Below, piece by piece: positions 13,550-23,406 of a stretch of 64,000 nucleotides of DNA. The DNA is taken from assembly GCA_000231825.2 (NCBI GenBank), contig JH720402.1, positions 1 through 64,000 on the forward strand. The letters are read 5' to 3'. Source of the stretch: Tetrahymena elliotti 4EA (taxonomy: Eukaryota; Ciliophora; Oligohymenophorea; Hymenostomatida; Tetrahymenidae). The notes under the pieces were generated by a model. That model saw nothing but the letters and a program-made list of their open reading frames with translations. It was not told the DNA's origin and searched no databases. The number at the start of each line of letters is the position of its first letter. The stretch's first letter is position 1. The position numbers and the translations under genes are program-made.

Positions 13550-13663
13550 ATTTTAAAGTCTCCTGGTAAAAAAGTTTATGTAACAAAAAATGAGCTTGAA
13601 AATTGGCGCATAAAAGAAAGAAGAGTTCTAAATAGAAGTTTAAATAAATCACTTAAATTTTGA
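13550..13663 (+). CDS. possible terminal exon of a small unknown gene
   Basis: After a good acceptor (ACATTTTTAG, ending 13549) there are 37 codons with coding-like composition, ending at TGA 13661-13663. The translation includes SPGKKVYVTKNELENWRIKE, is basic and contains Trp. The frame stays open upstream to an ATG at 13418, so an intron-free 81-residue reading (13418-13663) is the alternative, but that part looks like intron. I found no clear first exon. The product is unknown; it could be a basic organellar or ribosomal-type protein, but no family is recognised. Confidence 0.3.
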   Translation: MLKSPGKKVYVTKNELENWRIKERRVLNRSLNKSLKF

Positions 13664-14205
13664 TTGTATTTAAATATTTTTCTAACATTATATTTTTTTT
13701 ACTATTAATCATTCTGTTCTAAATTATTGAAGAAAGCAATACTATTTTTTTCTAAATATTAATATATTTTTTATCTGCTAAAACATTATAAATTGTATAA
13801 AAATGCTAAGAATTGTGTATCTAATAAACTCTTGAAAAATGATTTTTTTCTCAAAAAAGAAATTGACACAAATTGTTGATCATAAATTTATAATTAAATA
13901 TTTAAATTCACTAAAAGTTAGTTGAAATTTAAAAAAGTAGGAGTTAGCTAGCTAGCTAATTAACTAAAAAGATTCAAATAATCAAATATTTAGATTCCTG
14001 ATAAATAATTAGCAACAAGATATATATAAAAAATTGAAATAATTAAAATCAGAAATATTTGAGACACAAAAATTAATTCCTGATATAAATAGTTAGCAAA
14101 AATCATCAAAAAAGATAAATCAAATAATAATAAAATCAAATAAAACACTATAAAATCTTTAAAAAAATCCTAAAGCAAAACATCCTACTAATAAAGTGTT
14201 AACTT
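13664..14205. other. spacer, probable CNJB promoter region
   Basis: AT-rich, non-coding. It includes a GCTAGCTAGC-type palindromic run near 13945-13955. An in-frame TGA at 13999-14001 precedes the CNJB start and no ATG intervenes, which supports the chosen start. No regulatory motif can be assigned by eye. Confidence 0.5.
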
Positions 14206-17200
14206 ATGGAAGTTCAAGTAAATTTGTAAATATCTCAATAGCTGGCAGGTACTGGAAATTATCTAAGGATCAAGTAATCTACATCTGAAACGTATAGTAA
14301 TGCAAAGCTTAGTTCTACTGAAACAAATGATGTTGAAAGTGACTATGCTGTTAGCTAATGTATATCTCCAATCGAAAGTGATGGCTTTTTAAAGATTTAA
14401 AGTGAATCTCATGAAATATTAAAAGACCCTCAAAGTAAGGTTGCCTATACTATGCTCGTAACTCATTATAAAAAATATTCTTTTATTCTATTTAATGCTT
14501 AAATGGATAAGTTTAATGTATTCATATTTATTTTGTTAAGTAAAAAAGGAAACATGTTTAACTAGATTAAATTACAGAAATGGAGGATTGTGATGTTTCT
14601 TAATCATATGAGCTCCAAAGAAAGATTATTAAAGTGTCCTCTTAATTCAACTATTACCTTGATAAAAGTATAAAAATAATTATAAATAATTACTTAATAC
14701 TTAACTTCAAAATTAAAATATAATAGATATTTATTGTGGCTAACAAACCTCCTATGCTCCAATAATCTACTCAACTCCTGAATTGGAAGAGGTATAATTT
14801 ATAAGCTTTAGCTCTAGAAATTAATAACTTTTGTTATAAACAGTAAAAGAAAAACTTTTAGGCAAATTTCAATAAAAATTTCAGCAGCTCAGCTATGAGT
14901 AAAGTATTCAGTTCTACAAAAGATATTACTCTTGTCTAAACAGATATTCCAGAAAGATTTTAGCTTCTGTTAAAGTAGTTTATTCTTTTAAATTTTTAAG
15001 TTTTACTATTATATATAAACACTATGATTATATAAACTAATTTAATTTTAAAAATAGTAATTTTGTTGCTGGGAAAAAAATCAATGAAGATGACATCAAG
15101 CACATGACAAAATGGATATATAGCAATCTTTCCTAGATGAATGATATATATAAAATCAATATCTAAGTAGTTGAAAATATTGTAAGGTTGGTTATCTAAT
15201 CATAGTTGGAAGTTATGGCTATTTGGAATAATGAAAGTAATTTCATTCCTAATGTAAGCCTTTCAACTCTATGGGAAATATTTAACTTGATAATTACTTA
15301 CAAAGATTAGATTTATTATCCAAGGTAAGAATTTAAGAAAACTTTTAAACACACAACTAAATAAAATAATTTTTTATTAAATATAGAAGTAGAAACGAAG
15401 AAGTTGTAATTGAGATGTATTCAATCAGATAATTAAGTGACATTATTTAGTTCTTCATGAATATTGCTAAGAGTAGTAAAGAATTCAATGATATTTAGGT
15501 AAAAAATAATATTAAAAATATCTCTCTTTACTAATATATCATTTTTAAAAAGTTACACTTAAATTACTTAAAATGTTGCTTTGAGATTTAATCTAGAAAA
15601 ACATCTGAATTGCTTCAAAATCACCTTAATAAGATTAACTAAGCTAGAGAACAAAATCTTCCATAAAAAATCTACCAATACTTTGATGAGTCTTCTTCGT
15701 GTGCAGAGATGCTTTTCCCTAAAATTGCAGAGCTGAATCCTTATTATGATGATTTCTAAGCACAATTCTGTTCAAAGAGATCACACATCCCTTAGAAAAC
15801 AATAAGCTAATCTTAGATATTTAACGAGGATGATCTATTAAGCTTAATATTTTCAAACTACTCATCACTTTCTGAATAAGAAAAGTTCATCCTATCAGAA
15901 TTAGTTTAAGATTATATTTGCATAGATTATCTTTACAATCCTATTATGAAAAAATTTATCATTGATTACTACATGAAATATGCTGTTTTATCCACATCTC
16001 CTTAAGCACACGTTATTGGATTCAATATCTACCACGAATTGTTTGCTGCTAAAAAAATTATTAAGAGTAATTCATTTTGGTTTTTTTTTGTAGATTTCAT
16101 AATTAAAACTCAAATAAAACAAGAAGAAAAAAATAAATTATCAAAAATTAAATTATTTGAAATTACTTCAAATAAATTTAAAAAAAATATTTTTTTAATA
16201 ATTATTAATAGAACCGCTAATAGATATTACAAGTGAAGAATTTTTAACTATTCTTTAGGCAAGTTAGCAAAATTTGATTGATTGCAAAATTCTTTTACCT
16301 TGGTAATTCTCATAAGGAGATGATCTTATTTTTTCAGAGATAAGCTAACATTTTTAATCTTAGTTAGCCTTTAAATCAGATGCTATGAAGACTTATGTCT
16401 AAAATCTTCTCAAAAGACTCCTGAAAAATTATCTGTAAAATTGGAATTAACAAAACAACCTTTAAAAAATTATTATTAAAAAAATAAATATTTAGATATC
16501 CTTATGCTTAGCAATAAGTACACAAGCACCTAGAAAATAAATCTTTGAATGAAGTAAAAGATATTTGTGTGGCTCAGTTCAAAGAATATATAAGTTATGT
16601 AATAAAAAATAATGTAATTTTTAATAAAACAAATACTTATAAATTAAAATAGGGTCCATTTTTAATTAGAGATAGATAGGATTAGCTAGTCTAACCTGAA
16701 TCAATACTATCATTTTATGTGCATGAGAGTTCAGGTGTAGTTGGAATTTCAATGATAAATTAAGATGGAAAAGAAATTCACAAAAACTCTTTGGAATATT
16801 ATTTTAATGCAGATAAGCTAGTTTCCTAAAAGAGAGATTTAGAAATAAAAAATTTGTACGAGTTTATTAGAAATAGATAGCCATACGTAATAATTGTATC
16901 CTCGAATTGCTCTAGAGCTCTTGTGCTAAAATCCAATTTATACAGTCAGTTTAAAGTAAATATCAATTATCAACTTAAACAATTCATTTAAAATTACTAA
17001 TTTTAAATATATATATTTTTGTAATTTGCAGAAATTATTGAATTAACTTAAATAATACCAAAGATTATACAAAATAGAACAAAAAATTAAAAAATGGGAT
17101 CAATTAGTATTTTTTATCAAAAAATTAGAATTTATGCAGAAATATTATAATGTGCGAATAGACTTTGATGACATGCTACTTAAATTAATCCTCATTTATA

Positions 17201-20200
17201 CAGTCAGCCAAAGATAAATACATCTTTATGGCAAGAAAATAAGCAAAAGTATTTCAATTTAGACTTATGGAAGTTTGCTCCCTCTGGAATTATGAAAACA
17301 ATCCTTTACTTGACATAAAATTTCATCCATTTCAAGTAAATTTCATAAATATTTTTATCTTCTTCTTTCAATTCTATCTAAGATATTCAAAGCCTGTTTA
17401 TTTGAAGTGTTACTTTAAATCTATACTTATATCTTTAGAAAAAGGTAGAAAAAAGAGAATTGCAAATAAGATTTGAGTAAGTTATTTAAGAAAGAATATG
17501 CCAAGATGGATTAGAATTCAAATTAATTTTTGATAAAAATTAATCATTTAAAGATTTCCTACAGTTTTTACCTGGTTTTGGTCCTAGGAAATCCCATTTC
17601 TTTATAAGTTAGTTTGAAAACGGTAGAGATTTTAAAGAAATTACCTCAAGGAATACCTGTGTATAACTAAATTTAATGGGTGAAAATCTAATAGCAAACT
17701 GTATGGCTTTTTTGAACTTTTCTAAATCAGATAGTCTTCTAGACCAAACTAAAATACCTTACAACTGTAAAATTTTTTCAGCTTTGTTTTACTCACTTAA
17801 AATTTAATTATTATTTTTCAACTTTATGAGTAATTTTAATAATGTTTTAAATTAATAATAGAATATTTTATTGTAAATCATATTGTTGAAACTACTGAAA
17901 AAAGCAATATGTTTGGTGAAATTAGTTTAGAAGGAGACAGTGTACTCAATCACTAAAAGTTGCTTTAGAAAATGATTTCTAATCCTGATGCTTGGATGAG
18001 TAGTATAGATATAAGTGATTACAGCAAACTCTTAGAAAAAAATTTCCAAAGACCAAATATGATGATCGTTTTATCTAAAATACTTGAAGAGCTAAGATAA
18101 CTATCAAACCCAAACTAAAAAGTGAAAAAGGTAGCACCTGAATAAAATTTGAAATAAATATTTGAATCTCTTTACAATGTTCACCCTAATTGTATCAGAA
18201 AAGGGGCTTAGCTTATATTAAAGTTTAGAGAACTCACTGATAATTATTTAGAATTCACTTCAAAAGATTTCAAAATAAGGTGCAGGCTGATGAAGTAATA
18301 ATATTTAACTTATTATTAATGCCATTTAAATTTTTTTATTTTTAAAGGGCAGATATTCCAGCTAGCTTGGGTCTTGAGAAATTCTTCTAAAAGAAAAGGA
18401 ATGCTGAAATAGAATTGGTTCTTGATTCTACTAGAGTATATGATAATCCAAGTGATAACAGTCATTAAATAGATTTAATTTTTGATAACAAAGTAACTTT
18501 TAATTATCCTGATTACAAGTCCTTAGCTATGTCAATTGTAACAGAATTCAAAGAAAATAACCCCTATTTTGGTCAAATAGACTCTACCGATTTACCTTCT
18601 ACTAGAATTGACTTAAAGACTCAGTTTAATGTATTTTCAAAAGAAATGGAAAAAAATCCTCATAATGTCATTGATCTCACAGAAAATAATGCTTACTCAT
18701 AATAGAATTAGTCAAGATAAAACTAAGAACCAAACAGTTCATGGGGAAATAATAATTCTACTAACTCTTCCTCTTAAAATAATTAGACATGGTCAAGTAA
18801 TGATAATAATCAAGGATGGGGTGGGAGCAACAATCAACAGTAAAATGGACAGCCATTAAGATAAAGAGATAATCAAAACACTGAATTCAAAAAACCTTAA
18901 AATAGAAATAACAATTAGAGTGAATTTTCTAGTGATAATAATTCTTCATCTTCATGGGGTAGTACAAGTTAAACAAAACCTTCTTGGGATTCTAAATAAA
19001 GCGATTCAAATAACAATCAAGAAAAACCTTTAAGAAATCGAAATTAGTAATAATAAAGCTCAAAACCAAACAATGATAACTATGGATCTAATAACCAATC
19101 TTCTTCTTGGAATCAATCAAATAATGATAATAATGAAACTTCTGGCTGGGGAAGTAGTAGTAGTAAACCCTCAGATTAAGAAGGTGGATGGGGATCATCT
19201 ATCAAAAAATCAAATTCTAATGAAGGAGGATGGGGTTAAAATTCTAATGCATCAAATACAAATAAGTCTTCTGGAAATGATTGGAGTAAACCAGATAACT
19301 CAAGTAGCTGGAGAGATGGCTAAAATAATAAAGCACCAGCTAATACTATGATCGAAGAAAGCTCTAATGATAGTGGTGGTTGGGGTAATAATTCATCATC
19401 ATCTTCAAATAATTGGGGAGCATCAAATGGATAAACTTCTACTAATGATAATGGAGGAGGTGGATGGAATACCTCTGGAAACACAGATAATTCAGGATGG
19501 GGAGCATCAAGCTCATCATCATCTAATCATTTTGGTTAGAATAGTACTGGAAGAGATAGAAACTAGAATGGAGGTAATAGAGGAAAAGGGTGCTTTAAAT
19601 GTGGTAAAGATGGCCATATGGCAAAAGATTGTACAGAACCACAATAATAAGGTAGAAAATCTGGAAGCGCTTGCTTTAAATGTAATTAAGAAGGTCATAT
19701 GTCTAAAGATTGCCCTAATCAGCAATAAAAAAAATCTGGATGCTTTAAATGTGGCGAAGAACGACATATTTCAAAAGACTGTCCTAATCCTTAAAAGCAG
19801 TAATAAAGACCTAAAGGAGGAGCTTGCTTTAAATGTGGAGAAGAAGGGCATATGTCTAAAGATTGTACTAATCCTTAAAAATAACAATAAAAAAATGCTT
19901 GTTTTAAATGCAAACAAGAAGGTCATATCTCTAAAGACTGTCCTAACTCTTCAAATTCTGGAGGAAATAAATGTTTTAATTGTAATCAAGAAGGTCATAT
20001 GTCTAGAGACTGTCCTAATCCATAGCAAAAGAAGAAAGGATGCTTTAATTGTGGTGAAGAAGGTCATTAATCTAGAGAATGTACTAAGGAGAGGAAGGAG
20101 CGTCCACCTCGTAATGGAAATAATAATAATTTTAAAAGCAACAAATCATTTGGAGGTTGTGGAGATAGTAGTTCTACTGGAGGATCAGGATGGGGGGCTT

Positions 20201-20484
20201 CTTCAGGAAATAATTGGAATAATGATAGTAGTAATGTTTAAGATAACACAACTACTTCATCTGGAGGATGGGGTAGTGGTGGTTCATCTTCAAATAATTA
20301 ATCAGGAGGATGGGGATCTAGTGATTGTAAAGATCAATTAAATAACGATACAGGATCAGGTTGGGGAGCATCAAACTCAAATAAAACTAATATTGATAAT
20401 TCATGGGGTTCAAACAATAATTAATCTTCAAGTGAAAATAAAAGTAACTCATGGGGTAACAGTGGTGGATCTGGTGGTTGGTGA
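14206..20484 (+). CDS. CNJB: CNJB: Spt6-related protein with GW repeats and CCHC zinc knuckles
   Basis: Twelve exons: 14206-14457, 14541-14667, 14727-15324, 15387-15498, 15553-16066, 16212-16434, 16496-16598, 16653-16955, 17078-17335, 17439-17766, 17862-18294, 18348-20484; about 1,795 residues. The first ~1,080 residues follow the Spt6 elongation-factor order: an N-terminal helical region, a YqgF-like fold (SGVVGISMINQDGKEIH ... IVSSNCSRALVLKSN), KFHPFQ, a helix-hairpin-helix (FLPGFGPRKSHFF) and a weak S1-like part. No SH2 pair is visible. The C-terminal ~710 residues are Ser/Gly/Asn-rich with some twenty GW/WG dipeptides and seven CX2CX4HX4C knuckles. Tetrahymena cnjB is known as a conjugation-specific gene with such knuckles and glycine repeats, and its GW protein is linked to the Argonaute Twi1p and DNA elimination. 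Uncertain points: 14975-15058 looks like an intron but reads in frame, and the frame near 17032-17240 is ambiguous. Confidence 0.75.
18742..20481 (+). repeat. GW/WG (Argonaute-hook type) repeat region of CNJB
   Basis: Within the last exon, roughly twenty Trp residues recur every 15-45 codons in Gly/Ser/Asn context, such as SGWGAS, GGWGSS and NNWGAS, flanking the zinc-knuckle array on both sides. The protein ends on Trp directly before TGA. GW/WG motifs of this kind bind the Trp pockets of Argonaute PIWI domains in known proteins; binding by this protein is inferred from that. Confidence 0.8.
19591..20082 (+). repeat. array of seven CCHC zinc knuckles in CNJB
   Basis: Seven CX2CX4HX4C motifs of retroviral type, for example CFKCGKDGHMAKDC, CFKCGEEGHMSKDC and CFNCNQEGHMSRDC, separated by short Gln/Lys/Asn linkers. 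All metal ligands are intact. The third (CFKCGEERHISKDC) has Arg where the others have Gly before His. Such knuckles normally bind single-stranded nucleic acid. Confidence 0.9.
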
Positions 20485-22707
20485 AATAATAAAATTATTG
20501 ATTAATTAGTTTTTGAAGCAGTAAATTTAAATTGATCATCCTGAAACTGGTATTGTTGTTAGTTGAAATTGAAGAGAGATATGAAATTTAAAAAGGTTTG
20601 ATATTAATCAATTAAATAAATGCAAATGCTCAAACTAAAACTAAATAAAATAATATATATATAATTCTATTTAATCAATAAAAAATGTGAACAGTGTTAA
20701 TTACAAAAGTTATTTGTTGTAGACTATGTTTCTAAATCAATTTTCTGAAATTACTAAAGAGAATTGCATCATTGTGTTATTGTGTTTGAAAGCTGTTAAA
20801 TGATAAATTTGCAATCTTTTTTAAATTATTCAATTTTTTGTTAAATAAAAGGGTAAAAAGTATGTTAAATAGATTAGCTCATTTATCATTTTTTATATCT
20901 TCAAAGAAATAAAAGGAAGAGAACTATTGTATTATTAACAAAATGTGTACATATTCAACAAATGTTTTTGAGACATTTGATTTTCAACTGTAAATATAAA
21001 AGATAAGACAAATTTTTTATCAACTAAGTTATCGAAAAAAATTAAATGATAGTTTGATTTAAATATCTATTACTAATGAAATGGAAAAAAAAGTTAAGAG
21101 ACCAAAATTTACTGTTAGTAAGATTATTTTCTATTTAAATTTTTTTTAAATAAAAAATCCTTTAGGACATTTAAAAAAACTGTTTGTTAAGGAAAAGATG
21201 AGGAGTTGTAAAAAGATAAAAAATTTTAGATAATTTTCTGACTTTTATTTTTTTATTGTTTGTTCTTTCAATTCAAAATTTTTTCTTTTTGAGTTTTAAA
21301 ATCTTAGCTCTCTATTTAAAATTATTAATTTTGTCATGTATTTTTTAAAAAGTAAGTGAAAATTGTTTTTCGATTTGTTTAGAGGTTTTCAAATCAAATG
21401 ATGATATTACGTATTTGAATATTTAAAACTGCTTTGAAATTAGGAATTTAGTTTGTTACATTAACTTGCTTCACTCAAGAGTAATCTTAACATTTGTAAA
21501 ATGACCTAATTTTATTAAATTTTGATTATTTTGTTTCGTATTCAAATTTTTGAATGAATTATTTTTAAAAATTATAATTGTAACTTTTAAAATTGAATTT
21601 TTAAATAAATAAATTTTAATATTATAGATTAATAAATAAATTAACAAATTTACTGATTAAAAATTTTATTTGCTCAATCTACAAATATAAAATATCATTT
21701 ATGAGATTCTTTATCTCAAGCAATCTATTAAATAAATGACATTTTAAAAATGATTTCCATCTTAAATTTAATGGCATGTAATTTTTCTGATGAAACATGT
21801 AAAAATTTATTTAATTTATTTACATTTTTTCTTAAAAAATTATGATAAATAGAAATAATTAAAAATAGATGCCATAAACTCATCATGAACATATTTATAT
21901 TTGCTAATATTAAATAAATCAAATAATGTGAAATATTTTTATATCTTAAATACACAATTATTTAAATAACTAAAATTTAAGTTAAAATTATTGCTTTTTT
22001 AAAAAAATAATATTTATCTTTTTTAAACATCATTAAAAATCATTTGATTGAATCTGAAGAGTATTTGTTTTAATCTGTATTCAATAAAATTTAGTGAGAT
22101 ATTGAAATATTTAAATAAAAAAAGAAATATTGAGAGTAAGCAATTCTTAATAAGCTTAAAAGTATAATATTTATTATTCAAGAAATTCCTTATTGTATTT
22201 GGATTTTATGTTTTTTTACAAAATTATTTTAATTACATAAAAGTATTGAATTCATAAAAAAATTTTTTTGAAAAAGTGAAAGAAATAAAATAAAATCTTT
22301 TAGTAAAAAAAATAATAAATAAGATTTTTTATAAATCTCAATTTATATAGATTTAATTAACTTAGATAAATTTCATTTAATTTTTGTGTTTTTTGTATCT
22401 TTTCTTTTATTTATTTGTTAGTAATTATAGGAAAAGGATATCTACTTGCAGTAAAACATCTATCCATTTTCTTTCATTTATTTAAAGGAGGAATTGATAT
22501 TAAAATATTTTTATTTTTTTATGTTTTTAGTCATTTTTAATGGATTGAATTGATAAAATTTAAAATGCACCATAAAATTTATGTCAATTTTTAGTTATTG
22601 TAAAAATAGAATATGATCTGTAAAATCTTCTTAGCCAGTTTTATAAGTAAAACAACAACATGAAATATATAAAAGTTGCTTTGCATAATATTTAAAAGCT
22701 ATATATA
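20485..22707. other. AT-rich intergenic spacer
   Basis: About 2.2 kb between the CNJB stop and the 3' end of the minus-strand Tom7-like gene, so it should contain the 3' UTRs of two convergent genes. No exon on either strand stands out from the base composition, and I see nothing else in it. Confidence 0.6.
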
Positions 22708-22938
22708 TCACATACCGATTTATAAGGGTAATTCGTTTCTAGACTTAAAACCTATTTTAAAATAGAGATTAGCATATATTATCATGGTATTTAAAAAAAA
22801 AAATGAATGTGAAGTATAAAAACTATATTATAAATTACCTAAGTACATAATCAAAGGAATGTAACCCCAGTATACAGCCTTCATTAATAAATCACTAGAT
22901 TGTTGGATGTTAGCCCATAACTTAGAGAAAACAGTCAT
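22708..22938 (-). CDS. TOM7: Tom7-like mitochondrial import subunit
   Basis: Two exons on the minus strand, 22839-22938 and 22708-22751, split by an 87-nt intron (phase 1). They encode a 47-residue protein starting MTVFSKLWANIQQ and ending at TGA. Residues ~23-36 read YWGYIPLIMYLGFK, which matches the signature of Tom7 (WGFIPLVIYLGFKRG in animals and similar in yeast). Length (Tom7 is ~54-60), a short N-terminal amphipathic part and one membrane segment near the C-terminus also fit. Tom7 is a small tail-anchored subunit of the outer-membrane TOM complex that modulates its assembly. The family call rests on one short motif, but the intron joins exactly at the YLG|FK position inside the motif, which is hard to explain by chance. 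Confidence 0.7.
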
Positions 22939-23406
22939 ACCTAAATATTTTTAATTGTTTTATTTACTAAAGTTATTAATTAATTTCTTCTTTTTTATTC
23001 TTTAATATTCTATGCAGTAGTATATATCAATAGCCAAAAAATAAATAGAAATTTTGTATCTATTGATGAATTAAAATAATTTGAGAATCCTAAATAAGTT
23101 CATCTTTCTTATATATAGATAGTTTCATCATATACCTCTGATATAAATAATAGTGGAATAAAACTTTCTTTTTATATTTTCAAATGCAATATCAAAACAA
23201 AAATATCCACAAACTAAATTATAAAAATTATGAAATAAATGGATTTGACAAATTAGATTAATATTTACAATTCATTTTGGCATTTTTTGAATGAATGAAT
23301 AACTTAAAATTTTATTAAAAATTAAATTAATAAACTGTTTAACTTTATTGAAATAAATTTAAGTGATGATGGAATAATTAGTTATAAAATCCCTAAACTA
23401 AATCTT
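22939..23406. other. spacer between two minus-strand genes
   Basis: 468 nt of AT-rich sequence, carrying the promoter side of the Tom7-like gene and the 3' end of the SAXO-like gene. I see nothing else in it. Confidence 0.6.

Noticed and set aside
21728..21955. 75-codon minus-strand frame downstream of CNJB
   Set aside because: Begins at GTG, not ATG, and its composition matches spacer.
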